Shown piece by piece: positions 27,990 to 36,031 of a stretch of DNA of 64,000 bases. This DNA comes from Chloroflexota bacterium (GTDB lineage Bacteria; Chloroflexota; Chloroflexia; Thermomicrobiales; UBA6265). The notes below the pieces were generated by a model. The model was not told the origin of the DNA, did no database searches, and saw only the letters and a list, made by a program, of their open reading frames with translations. The stretch spans positions 31,955-95,954 of the forward strand of contig JAFAEX010000098.1 in assembly GCA_023423795.1 (NCBI GenBank). The letters are read 5' to 3'. The position numbers and the translations under genes are program-made. Position 1 is the first letter of the stretch. Every line of letters starts with the position of its first letter.

Positions 27990-29195
27990 TCAGGCCGCCG
28001 GCTGCTCGCCGGCAGCGAACCCGGCTTGCTGGACCTGCCGCTCCGCGAGCAGGTCGGGACCGACGAGCAATAGTACCGTGCCCACCGGTTCGCCGGGGTT
28101 GGCGGGCGGCCCGAGCCGCAGCCGGTAGGCGAGGTCGGCGGCGCGGTCGGCGGGCACGGGTACGCTCCCGGATGCGGGCAGCACCGCGCCCCACGCCGCC
28201 AGTTCTTCGGGCAAGCCGGGGACGACGCCAGGCGCGGCGGGATCGACCCACACGTAATCGGTCTCGATGGCCGCCAGCATCCCGCGCATGTCGGCCCAGC
28301 GGGCGGGGCTGACCGGGACGCCGTTTTCGTACGAGAGCGGGCTGCCGAGCACGACCGAGACGATCAGGTTCTCGCCTTCGCGGGTGGCGACGACGAGGCA
28401 GCCGCCGGCCTCGGGGAGCGAGCCGGTCTTGATCCCGACGGCGGTGCCGTCCACCAGCATGTCGTTGGTGGTGAAGATCTCGTACCCCTCCGGCCGGATG
28501 GCCGAAGGCAGGGTGAGGCGCGCGGTGCCGACGATCTCGGCGAAGAGCGGGTCCTCCATCGCCACGGCGGCCAGCAGGGCGAGATCGCGGGCGCTGATCC
28601 GCTGGTCGTCGGCGAACATCCCGGTCGGGTTCGCGAAATTGGCCGTCGTGGCCCCGAGATCGGCGGACATGCGGTTCATCTCGGCGACGAACGCGGCGGC
28701 CGGGTCGCCGTCCGCGCCGCCGGGGAGCGAAGCGCCGACGTGGCGCGCCAGGGCCAGCGCGGCGTCGTTGCCGGAGGGGATCATCAACCCGTAGAGCAAG
28801 TCGCGCACGGTCAGTACGTCCCCGGCGACCAACCCGACGCGCGATTGCGACTCGTCCACGATGTCGGATTCGAGGATGGCGATCGTGTCGTCGAGGTTGC
28901 CGTGCTCCAGCACCACCAGCGCAGTGACGATCTTGGTCAGGCTGGCCGGCGGCAGCGGCTCGTCGGCATTGAGGGCCAACAGCGGCACGTCAGCCGTTGC
29001 GTCGAACGCGTAGGCGGCGCCGGCGGTCAGCGGCGGCGGCTCCAGGGCCGGCCACGGCTCCGGGGTCCACGAAGACGCGTCGGCGAGGTTCGCCGCCGCC
29101 CCGTGGCCCACGGCAGCGATGACCACGATCAGCACGAGGATCGCGCGCACGCAGAATCCCGAGCGCGACAAAGCCGCAACAATCCGTTTCGTCAC
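27990..29195 (-). CDS. D-alanyl-D-alanine carboxypeptidase (S11, DacF-like)
   Basis: The 401-residue secreted penicillin-binding protein trims peptidoglycan stem peptides. Active-site motifs are all present: SLTK (PPASLTKIVTAL), SGN (MIPSGNDAALALA) and KTG (VGIKTGSLPEAGG). An N-terminal basic stretch and hydrophobic helix (AILVLIVVIAAVG) form a signal peptide. A second hydrophobic patch near the C-terminus (VGTVLLLVGP) may be part of a sheet domain rather than an anchor. Start GTG 29195 has GGAGG 12 bases upstream; an earlier in-frame GTG is possible. First gene of the dac-rluB-cmk-plsC operon. Confidence 0.92.
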   Translation of the reverse strand: MTKRIVAALSRSGFCVRAILVLIVVIAAVGHGAAANLADASSWTPEPWPALEPPPLTAGAAYAFDATADVPLLALNADEPLPPASLTKIVTALVVLEHGNLDDTIAILESDIVDESQSRVGLVAGDVLTVRDLLYGLMIPSGNDAALALARHVGASLPGGADGDPAAAFVAEMNRMSADLGATTANFANPTGMFADDQRISARDLALLAAVAMEDPLFAEIVGTARLTLPSAIRPEGYEIFTTNDMLVDGTAVGIKTGSLPEAGGCLVVATREGENLIVSVVLGSPLSYENGVPVSPARWADMRGMLAAIETDYVWVDPAAPGVVPGLPEELAAWGAVLPASGSVPVPADRAADLAYRLRLGPPANPGEPVGTVLLLVGPDLLAERQVQQAGFAAGEQPAA

Positions 29196-29240
29196 CGCGA
29201 ACGTGCCCCTCCGGGCGGCGGTCACCGCCCCGTGCTGGGG

Positions 29241-29246
29241 TACAAT
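29241..29246 (+). promoter_or_regulatory. -10 box of a probable leaderless promoter
   Basis: TACAAT ends six bases before the ATG of the phosphoesterase at 29253, so transcription should begin at or next to the start codon. No Shine-Dalgarno sequence precedes this ATG. No good -35 is visible. Confidence 0.55.
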
Positions 29247-29252
29247 CGACGC

Positions 29253-30083
29253 ATGCACACACGCGTCCTGACCCCGGCTCCCCCGCCGGATTGTACCCCC
29301 ACGCACGCCGCGGTTCGGGTGGCGGCAATCGGCGATCTCCACCTGCGCGACGATGCTCCGGTGTCGCTGCGCTGGTCGCTGCTGGCCGCGCGGGAGCAGG
29401 CGGATCTGCTCGTGATCGCCGGCGACATCACCGAGAGCGGGCGCGTGGCCGAGGCGGAGGTCGCGGCGCGGTTGCTGGCCGACCTGGGGATGCCGGTCGT
29501 CGCGGTGCTGGGCAACCACGACCGCCGTGGGCTGCGGCGGGGCGCGTTCCGGCAGGCGCTGACGGCGGCGGGGATCTTCCTGCTGGACGGGGACGCGCTC
29601 GAACTGCCGACCGCCTGCGGGGTACGGGTGGGGATCGCCGGCACGCCGGGATGCGGCGGCGGCTTCTGGTCGGACAACCACGCCGCGATGCCGCACGGCC
29701 GGGCGTTCAAGGCGCTGGCCGTGCGCGCCCGACGCGAATGCGCCCGGCTCGACCGTGCGCTCGCCGCGCTGGAAGCGCCGGTCCGCATCGCGGTGACGCA
29801 TTTCGCGCCGACGCCGAGCACGCTCGGAGACGAACCGGCCGCCAAGTGGTGGATGCTCGGCAACGCCGAACTGGGCCGGGTCATCGACACGCACGCGGTG
29901 GACCTGGTGCTTCATGGGCACGCCCACGCGGGAGCGCCGCTCGGCCGCACGAAGGGCGGGGTACCGGTGCGCAACGTCGCGCTGCCGGTGAACGGCGGGC
30001 TGGTGATGGTGCCGATCCTCGCCCGTCCGCCCGTTCCGGCGCCGGTGCTCGTGCCCGAGATCGTCGCCGGAGCGGTGCTGTGA
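29253..30083 (+). CDS. Calcineurin-like metallophosphoesterase
   Basis: The 276-residue enzyme has the full set of dimetal phosphoesterase motifs: GDLHL near residue 27, GDITE near 60, GNHDRR near 89, THFAPT and the paired-histidine HGHAHAG near 229. The substrate could be a nucleotide, phosphodiester or phosphoprotein; sequence does not say. It is divergent from dac across 57 bases. The next gene, an aminotransferase-like protein, begins inside its stop codon (GTGA), so the two products are made together and may work on one process. Confidence 0.88.
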   Translation: MHTRVLTPAPPPDCTPTHAAVRVAAIGDLHLRDDAPVSLRWSLLAAREQADLLVIAGDITESGRVAEAEVAARLLADLGMPVVAVLGNHDRRGLRRGAFRQALTAAGIFLLDGDALELPTACGVRVGIAGTPGCGGGFWSDNHAAMPHGRAFKALAVRARRECARLDRALAALEAPVRIAVTHFAPTPSTLGDEPAAKWWMLGNAELGRVIDTHAVDLVLHGHAHAGAPLGRTKGGVPVRNVALPVNGGLVMVPILARPPVPAPVLVPEIVAGAVL

Positions 30084-31111
30084 GCGGCCGGCGGGAACGA
30101 CCGCAGGTGAAGATCGCCGCACCAGCGGCGGCCAGCGCCCCGATCCGGCTGGACCGGCTCGTCAACCCATACGGCGCGTCGCCGTTGGTGGCGGAATCGC
30201 TGGCGGCAGCCGACGACCTCCACCGCGACCCGGACCGGCTGCTGCCCGTGCTGCACCGGCGGCTCGCCGCGCAGTCGGGCGTGCCGGCCGGCTGGGTGCG
30301 GCCGGCGAACGGGATCGACGAGGTCATCAACGCGGCGATCGCCGGGGCGGGCGAAGGTCCGCTGGTGGTCTTCCCGCCGGGGAACGATCCGGCGGGGGAG
30401 CAACCATCGGCTGGCCGGGAACGGATCGATGTCTGGCGCAGTCAGGCCTTCCTGCCGGCGCTGGACCCGGAAACGGCCGCCGAGTTGCCGCGCGACGGTA
30501 TCGCGGTCCTCACGTCGCCGCACGACCCGTCCGGCGCGCTGCTGCCGGTGCAGGACGCGGTGCGGTTGGCGCGGTCGTGCAAATGGGTGTTCATCGACGA
30601 GCGCTGCGGCGGTTTCGGCCCGCGCTCGTTCTCCCGCCTCGCCCGCGAGTTCGACAACGTGGTGGTGTTCCAGACGCTGGAAACGTGGGCGGGGTTGTCG
30701 GCCTTCCCGGTTGGCTGGGCGGTTGGGTCGCCGCGCGCGCTGGACCGCATCTTTGCGGACTCCGTGCGCCCCGTTTCGGCCGGGGCAGCGGTGGCGGCGC
30801 TGGCGACGCTCGACGACATGCCCGGGGTGCTGGCGAACGTGCGCCGTGTGCGCGACGAGCGCTCCCGGTTGTTCCGCATGCTGCGAAAACTGAACATGGT
30901 CCAGCCGATGCCGTCGTGGGCCGGGTTCGTGCTCGCGCGCGCCACCCGCTCGACCGGGGACGAATTGGCCGAGCAACTGCGACAGCGCGGCATCCTCGTC
31001 CTCCGGCCGTCCGGCCCGGCGCTCGAAGACGTGCTGCGAATCAGCGCCGGGCGGCCGTCGGACACCGATGCCCTGCAACGAGCGCTGGTGGAGGCCGGAC
31101 TCGTCATCTGA
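30080..31111 (+). CDS. Aminotransferase-fold protein lacking the PLP lysine
   Basis: The 343-residue product follows the layout of HisC/CobD-type class I/II aminotransferases: NPYGASP near residue 29, SPHDPSGALLP at 146-156 in place of NPNNPTG, and FIDERCGGF at 171-179 in place of the DEAY block, so D173 is kept and the tyrosine is Cys. At the lysine site the sequence reads TLETWAGLSAFPVGWA, where family members have SK followed by AGLR-x-GY; Thr202 replaces the PLP lysine and the following arginine is also lost. It is thus unlikely to be a normal transaminase. GTG 30080 overlaps the phosphoesterase stop (GTGA). Confidence 0.75.
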   Translation: MSGRRERPQVKIAAPAAASAPIRLDRLVNPYGASPLVAESLAAADDLHRDPDRLLPVLHRRLAAQSGVPAGWVRPANGIDEVINAAIAGAGEGPLVVFPPGNDPAGEQPSAGRERIDVWRSQAFLPALDPETAAELPRDGIAVLTSPHDPSGALLPVQDAVRLARSCKWVFIDERCGGFGPRSFSRLAREFDNVVVFQTLETWAGLSAFPVGWAVGSPRALDRIFADSVRPVSAGAAVAALATLDDMPGVLANVRRVRDERSRLFRMLRKLNMVQPMPSWAGFVLARATRSTGDELAEQLRQRGILVLRPSGPALEDVLRISAGRPSDTDALQRALVEAGLVI

Positions 31112-31188
31112 TCCCGAATCGGGGATGCCCGCCCGTCCGTCCGCGCCGGAACTGAGGCAAGATTCAGCACCCGTCCGGCATTGGCCCT

Positions 31189-31272
31189 TCGTCATCCCGA
31201 GCCTGTCGGGGGATTTCGTTTCCGCCTCGGCACATTGGACGACGAGATCCCTCGACAGGCTCGGGATGACGA
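31189..31272. repeat. Palindromic intergenic element, copy E (imperfect)
   Basis: CTTCGTCATCCCGAGCCTGT starts the left arm (31189-31219), and ATCCCTCGACAGGCTCGGGA begins at 31246 in the right arm (to 31272). The arms pair with a few mismatches around a 20-base spacer. It follows the aminotransferase-like gene. Confidence 0.75.
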
Positions 31273-31361
31273 GGGGCGGGCGGCCTCGGGAAAGGCGTGG
31301 CGTCATGCATGCCGCCGTTGGACCGAGCCGACGGCATGGTGCGCTCACCTTTTCCCAGAAT

Positions 31362-31752
31362 TGTTTTGGTGTTTATTCGGTATTTGTTCGGTCGCACGCA
31401 AGCGCGTACGTACGCGGCAAATAGGGCGATTTCGGGTTTATTCGCTCCCCCCTGGCCCTCTGGAAGCTCGGCACGGCGCCCGACGAACCCGAGCAGGCTT
31501 CCCCACGCCGCGCCGGAGCGCAGCCGGTAAACGCTGGTTCCGGTCGAGGTCGGTTCGACCGGATTCGGTCGCGTCCCTGGCCGGGATAGCGCGCGCATAA
31601 GCGAGAATCGGCACGACCGATGGTCGCCCCGGCGCCGCTGCCGCGACGCAGGGTGTGGGAGGCAGGCCGAACAAACCGGGTTTCCGCATGGATATGCGGA
31701 AACCCGGACCGCAAAAATACCGAATAAACGCCGAATCAATACCGAATAAACT
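31362..31752. repeat. Element bounded by inverted 11-bp arrays, copy 2 (inverted)
   Basis: Relative to copy 1 at 11127-11399 this copy is reversed. Its array of four CCGAATAAATA-type units occupies 31709-31752, and a shorter TTCGGTATTTG array lies at 31370-31391. It keeps the palindrome CGCGTACGTACGCG (31403-31416) and the MRKPG-encoding segment, which here forms a 14-bp hairpin (CCGGGTTTCCGCAT and its complement, about 31674-31707). The middle is about 120 bases longer than in copy 1 and unrelated. The rest of the 31112-31906 gap holds copy E and no gene I can support. Confidence 0.75.
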
Positions 31753-31906
31753 CGGTGCCGAGGCGGCGGGTGATTGCCCACGCTCGCGGCAACGAGGCGA
31801 CCCGGCGCGCTTCGCACCCAATTCCGCTGTCATCCAGAGCCGGCGCTATTTTGAAACGGGCTCTGGTCTCGTCTCCGGTGAACGAGCCCGCGACAGGAGC
31901 GGGTCA

Positions 31907-32647
31907 CTACCCCTCGCCGAGGGCGGCGCGCTGGTGGGCGAAGAGGTCGGTGAGGCCCAGTTCGGCCAGCAGGAGCAGTGAGTCGAGCGCTTCACGATTG
32001 AACGGCGCGCCCTCGGCGGTGGTCTGGATCTCGACGAACTCGCCGGCGGAGGTCATCACGACGTTGGCATCGACGTCGGCCCCGGCGTCCTCGGCGTAGG
32101 TGAGGTCGAGGACGGGCACGCCCTTGGCGATGCCGACACTGACGGCGGCCACCTGCGAGCGTATCGGGTTGCGCTTGACCGCGCCGCTTCCCTGCAATCC
32201 GCGACAGGCGATGGCGAGAGCCACCCACGCGCCGGTGATGGCGGCGCAACGGGTGCCGGCGTCGGCTTGCAGCACGTCGCAGTCGAGGATGATCTGGCGC
32301 TCGCCGAGGGCCTTCAGGTCCACCACGGCGCGCAGGGAACGGCCGATGAGCCGCTGGATCTCCACGGTGCGGCCGCCCTGCTTGCCGGCGACCGCCTCGC
32401 GGTTCGTTCGCGTCGGGGTGGAGCGGGGGAGCATCGCGTACTCGGCGGTCACCCAGCCCTGGCCGCGGCCCATCAGCCAGCGGGGCAGGCGGTCCTCGAC
32501 GGTGGCGGTGCAGAGCACCCGCGTACTGCCCTGGGTGATGAGCGCGGACCCTTCGGCGAAGGGCGCAGCGCCGGGTAGGATCTCGACCGGGCGCAGCGCG
32601 TCCGCGGCGCGGCCGTCGGGCCGTCCGTTCGCTCGTCCACCGCTCAC
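31907..32647 (-). CDS. rph: Ribonuclease PH
   Basis: The 246-residue phosphorolytic exonuclease trims tRNA 3' ends. The N-terminal segment GSTRVLCTATVEDRLPRW, the RTNREA motif, the IGRSLRAVVDL block, ILDCDVLQADAGTR with phosphate and metal contacts, and the late VVMTSAGEFVEIQTTAEG are all present in the expected order. The GTG start at 32647 overlaps the rarA stop as GTGA. Family length is normal. The downstream flank is the repeat-rich gap. Confidence 0.96.
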   Translation of the reverse strand: MSGGRANGRPDGRAADALRPVEILPGAAPFAEGSALITQGSTRVLCTATVEDRLPRWLMGRGQGWVTAEYAMLPRSTPTRTNREAVAGKQGGRTVEIQRLIGRSLRAVVDLKALGERQIILDCDVLQADAGTRCAAITGAWVALAIACRGLQGSGAVKRNPIRSQVAAVSVGIAKGVPVLDLTYAEDAGADVDANVVMTSAGEFVEIQTTAEGAPFNREALDSLLLLAELGLTDLFAHQRAALGEG

Positions 32648-33969
32648 GCGTCCTCTCCTTCGTAGATCGCCCGGATTCGCGCCAGCCGCTCGCGGGCCTC
32701 GCGTTCGAACCCACGGCCGGTCGGCTCGTAGTAGCGGCGCCCAGCGAGGTTGTCCGGCAGGTTCTGCTGGGCCACGACGCCGCCCTCGAAATCGTGGGCG
32801 TACTTGTAGCCCTTGCCGTAGCCGGCGTCGCGCATCAGCCCGGTAGGGGCGTTGCGGAGGTGGAGCGGTACGGGATCGTTGCGCGTGGCGGCGACGTCGG
32901 CGGCGGCGGCCTTGTAGCCGGCGTAGACGGCGTTGCTCTTCGGGGCGAGCGCGAGGTAGACGGCGAGTTCGGCCAGCGCCAGCGCGCCCTCGGGCATGCC
33001 GAGGAAGTGGACCGACTGCTGGGCCGCCATCGCGAGCGGGAGGGCCTGCGGGTCCGCCAGCCCGACATCCTCGCTGGCGAAGCGGACGAGGCGGCGCGCG
33101 ACGTAGAGCGGGTCGTCGCCGCGCTCAAGCATGCGCGCCAGCCAGTAGAGTGCGGCGTCGGGGTCGGAGCCGCGCAGGACCTTGTGCAGCGCCGAGATCG
33201 CGTCGAAGTGGTCGTCGCCGGACTTGTCGTAGGTCGCGGCCCGGCGCTGGGCCGCCTGCGCGACCATCTCCAGAGAGATGGCGCCGCCCTTGTCGGCCGG
33301 AACGGATGCCCATTCGAGCGTGTTGAGCGCCCAGCGGGCATCGCCGTTCGCGAAGTTGACGACCAGGTCGAGGGCGTCGTCGTCGATGGACAGGTTCAAC
33401 GCGCCGAGACCGCGCTCGCGGTCGCCAAGCGCCCGCAGCACGAGTTGCCGCACATCCTCGTCTTCCAGCGCCTTGAGGATGACGACGTGGGAACGGGACA
33501 GGAGCGGGGCGTTGACCTCAAACGAGGGGTTCTCGGTCGTGGCCCCGATGAGGACGACGGTGCCGTCCTCGACGTGGGGCAGCAGGGCGTCCTGCTGGGA
33601 CTTGTTGAAGCGGTGGATCTCGTCGATGAACAGGACGGTGCGCTGGCCGTGCATCCCGAGGCGGTCCTGCGCTTCCTTGACGGTGGCGCGGATGTCGGCG
33701 ACGCCGGAGGTCACGGCCGAAAGCGACGCGAAGTGGGATTTCGTGCTGGCGGCGACGATCCGGGCGAGCGTGGTCTTGCCCGCGCCGGGCGGTCCCCAGA
33801 GGACGATGGAGGACAGCCGGTCCTGCTCGATCGCCCGGCGCAGCAGGGTTCCCGGGCCGATCACGTCTCGATGGCCGACGATCTCGTCGAGCGTTCGCGG
33901 GCGCATGCGCGCCGCCAGCGGCGCCCGCCGCGCCACCTGCTGCTGGCGGTGCGCCTCGAACAGGTCCAT
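32644..33969 (-). CDS. rarA: Replication-associated recombination protein A (AAA+ ATPase)
   Basis: This 441-residue RarA/MgsA/WRNIP1-family ATPase acts at stalled replication forks. It begins with the short LFEAHRQQ motif and PLAARMRPRTLDEIVGH. Walker A is GPPGAGKTT at residues 59-67 and Walker B is LFIDEIHRFNKSQQD. Sensor 1 (GATTENPSFEVN) and the C-terminal tetramerisation part (YKYAHDFEGG, RRYYEPTGRGFE) follow. A GGGGAGC site lies upstream of ATG 33969. It is coupled to rph and preceded by a 57-residue gene. Confidence 0.95.
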   Translation of the reverse strand: MDLFEAHRQQQVARRAPLAARMRPRTLDEIVGHRDVIGPGTLLRRAIEQDRLSSIVLWGPPGAGKTTLARIVAASTKSHFASLSAVTSGVADIRATVKEAQDRLGMHGQRTVLFIDEIHRFNKSQQDALLPHVEDGTVVLIGATTENPSFEVNAPLLSRSHVVILKALEDEDVRQLVLRALGDRERGLGALNLSIDDDALDLVVNFANGDARWALNTLEWASVPADKGGAISLEMVAQAAQRRAATYDKSGDDHFDAISALHKVLRGSDPDAALYWLARMLERGDDPLYVARRLVRFASEDVGLADPQALPLAMAAQQSVHFLGMPEGALALAELAVYLALAPKSNAVYAGYKAAAADVAATRNDPVPLHLRNAPTGLMRDAGYGKGYKYAHDFEGGVVAQQNLPDNLAGRRYYEPTGRGFEREARERLARIRAIYEGEDA

Positions 33970-33999
33970 GCGGCGCGGTGCTCCCCGCGGCCCGGCGGC

Positions 34000-34173
34000 T
34001 TATACCCCCGAGAGCCGGTCGATTTCGTCGTTCAGTTCGGCCATCCGCCGCTCGGCGTCGGCGCGGGAAGCGACCCTGAGGTCGTCCATCTCTTCGAGCA
34101 GGTCTTCCAGCCGGTCGAGTTCGTCGAGCAGCGGGTAGAGCGCGGCATCGGTGGCTTTACCGTTGTCGGGCAT
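34000..34173 (-). CDS. Small acidic coiled-coil protein, 57 residues
   Basis: This gene is short but well supported. ATG 34173 opens MPDNGKATDAALYPLLDEL, followed by strongly acidic heptad-like helix (residues about 15-52, DRLEDLLEEMDDLRVAS and a second Leu/Ile-rich stretch) ending at TAA 34000. Leucine/isoleucine spacing fits a short coiled coil or helical hairpin. It fits neatly into the gap between the membrane protein gene (18 bases upstream) and rarA. I do not recognise a family. It may be an adaptor for either neighbour. Confidence 0.6.
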   Translation of the reverse strand: MPDNGKATDAALYPLLDELDRLEDLLEEMDDLRVASRADAERRMAELNDEIDRLSGV

Positions 34174-34191
34174 GTGGGGTCCCCGGTGGCG

Positions 34192-35223
34192 TCAGGCAGT
34201 GAAGACGAGGGCGACGAAGCAGAGCGCGCTGACGAGCCCGAACTCGACGAGGTCGCGCATCCGCAACGCGCGCTGGGTGGCGGCCAGCAGGATGCCGGCC
34301 GCAAGGTAGAAGACAACCAGCAGGATCGCGCCCCCGGTCCAGCCGTGGGTGAGCCACCAGTTGAGCGGGATAATCGCCTGCGCCAGCACGAACCCGCCGA
34401 CGATCGCGTAGAGGACACGGCGCTCACGCGGGGCGTTGCCGCGTTCCAGCGATTCCAGCGTCAGCAACCCGCCGATCAGGCCGACGAGCACGACGCCGAC
34501 CGGCGTGGGCAACTTGTTGAGGTAGACGGCGCTGAGGGCGAGGAACGCGACGAAATGCACGACGAAGGCGTGCACGGTGATGGCGGCGCGGCGAGCCGAA
34601 TCGCCGGAGTCGTCGAGCAGGTCGCGCGCAAGCAGGGCGCCGGCGTTGCCGAGGAACGCGACGACCGGGCCGACCGCGATCATCACGGCGTTGTGGAACG
34701 TGGCGACGAGCAGCACGGCGGCGGCGGTCGCCACGGTGGGCACGATCCAGGCGGTCGGCAGCGCGTCTGGCGAGCGGCGGGCGACGCCGCTACCGCGTGC
34801 GGCCAACTTCTCGGCCACCTGCGCGCCGACGCCCGAGCCAATGATGACGAGGACGCCGACGATCCAGAACAGGGCGTTGGTCGTTTGCAGGATGGGGATG
34901 CGGTTCGGCCGGGGCTGGCCCGTCGCGTAGATCGCCAGCACGAGCACGACCGCCGAGGCGAAGATCGCCACCAGCAGGCCCATGCCGGAGCCGGGCTGAT
35001 CGACCGGCTGCGCGCCGGCGGCCGGTGGGCCGAGATCGGGCCGGATCGGGACGCCGGACGGGGTGGTCGCGCCATCGGCCGGCGTCGCCTCGTCGTCGGC
35101 CTCGCTGGCGAGGTCGTCGGCAGGCGCCGCCAGTTCCGAATTGCGACCGCGCCGGAACCCCGGCGAAAACCGCGAAGTGCCCACGTTGCGTCCGTCCCCC
35201 GTCGGCCGGTTCCCCGGGGCCAT
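34192..35223 (-). CDS. Multi-spanning membrane protein of unknown function
   Basis: The 343-residue protein has a hydrophilic, proline- and acid-rich N-terminus (about 80 residues, probably cytoplasmic) and then seven or eight hydrophobic helices, starting with LVAIFASAVVLVLAIYATG and ending FGLVSALCFVALVFTA. There are no catalytic motifs I can name. The general layout resembles a Chloroflexota-restricted family (possibly DUF5656), but I could not confirm this. It is co-directional with the 57-residue gene and rarA, 33 bases downstream of tsaC. Confidence 0.7.
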   Translation of the reverse strand: MAPGNRPTGDGRNVGTSRFSPGFRRGRNSELAAPADDLASEADDEATPADGATTPSGVPIRPDLGPPAAGAQPVDQPGSGMGLLVAIFASAVVLVLAIYATGQPRPNRIPILQTTNALFWIVGVLVIIGSGVGAQVAEKLAARGSGVARRSPDALPTAWIVPTVATAAAVLLVATFHNAVMIAVGPVVAFLGNAGALLARDLLDDSGDSARRAAITVHAFVVHFVAFLALSAVYLNKLPTPVGVVLVGLIGGLLTLESLERGNAPRERRVLYAIVGGFVLAQAIIPLNWWLTHGWTGGAILLVVFYLAAGILLAATQRALRMRDLVEFGLVSALCFVALVFTA

Positions 35224-35256
35224 CCTATCCCGAATCGCGCGGCGCGGCCAAGGACA

Positions 35257-35970
35257 TCAGTCCATTCCCGCGAGGATCTCCGCCCAGGCGGCCTCGATCG
35301 TCTCGCGGGGAACGGGGCCTTCGCGCAGGATGGAGATGCCGTTCGTGGTCACGGCGACGACGGTGGAAGCGCTGCCGCCGGGGCAGGAGCCGCCGTCGAG
35401 CAGGATGTCGAGTTCCGGGCCGATCGCGGCCGCCACCTCGGCGGCGGTGCGGGCGGGGTCTTCGCCGGACCGGTTGGCGCTGGTCGCCGCCAGCGAGCCA
35501 CCGGCGCGGGAGATCACCTCGATGGCGAGGAAGTGCGACGGGACGCGGACGCCGACCGTCGCCCGCCCGCGCTCGTCGCGGCCGAGCACCTCGGGCGGCA
35601 GGCCGTCGCGGGCCGGGACGACGAGCGTGAACGGTCCCGGCCAGAACCGGCTCGCCAGCGCGGTCAGGCGCTGCCCGTCCTCGTCCGAGAGCGCGGCGAC
35701 GTCGCGCAGGTTGCGGGGCGAGGCGAGGAGGACCGGCAGCGGCTTGCCGTCCGGGCGGCGCTTGATCGACTGGATGCGCGCCACCGCCGCCGGGTGGGCG
35801 AGCGATCCGGCGAGGGCGTAGACGGTGTCGGTCGGGAAGGCGACGACGCCGCCCTCGGCCACCTGCTCGGCGGTCCATTCGATGGCCCGCGGCGCGGACG
35901 GATCGAGGATGACTTGCCGGTTGCGCGGGCGGTCCGGCGCGTCGTCGAGTCGGGAGGGGATGTCGCTCAC
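35257..35970 (-). CDS. tsaC: L-threonylcarbamoyladenylate synthase (Sua5/YciO/YrdC)
   Basis: The 237-residue protein makes the activated precursor for the t6A modification at position 37 of ANN-decoding tRNAs. The family core is clear: GGVVAFPTDTVYALAG near residue 41, IKRRPDGKPLPVLL, FWPGPFTLVVPA, GVRVPSHFLAIEVI and AATSANRSGEDP. Length fits the single-domain TsaC type without the Sua5 extension. GTG 35970 has GAGGAG seven bases upstream. It lies 61 bases downstream of uvrC on the same strand. Confidence 0.94.
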   Translation of the reverse strand: MSDIPSRLDDAPDRPRNRQVILDPSAPRAIEWTAEQVAEGGVVAFPTDTVYALAGSLAHPAAVARIQSIKRRPDGKPLPVLLASPRNLRDVAALSDEDGQRLTALASRFWPGPFTLVVPARDGLPPEVLGRDERGRATVGVRVPSHFLAIEVISRAGGSLAATSANRSGEDPARTAAEVAAAIGPELDILLDGGSCPGGSASTVVAVTTNGISILREGPVPRETIEAAWAEILAGMD

Positions 35971-36031
35971 GCGGGGCTCCTCGCCGGCCGGGCAGTTCGC
36001 GCACCGGCCGATCCGATAGGGCGTTGAACGA

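Noticed and set aside
31438..31833. Protein-coding genes inside the 11-bp-array element (131 and 217 codons)
   Set aside because: The frames span both the hairpin and the array, share only the short MRKPG start with copy 1, have no ribosome site and are Arg/Pro-rich like other random frames here.
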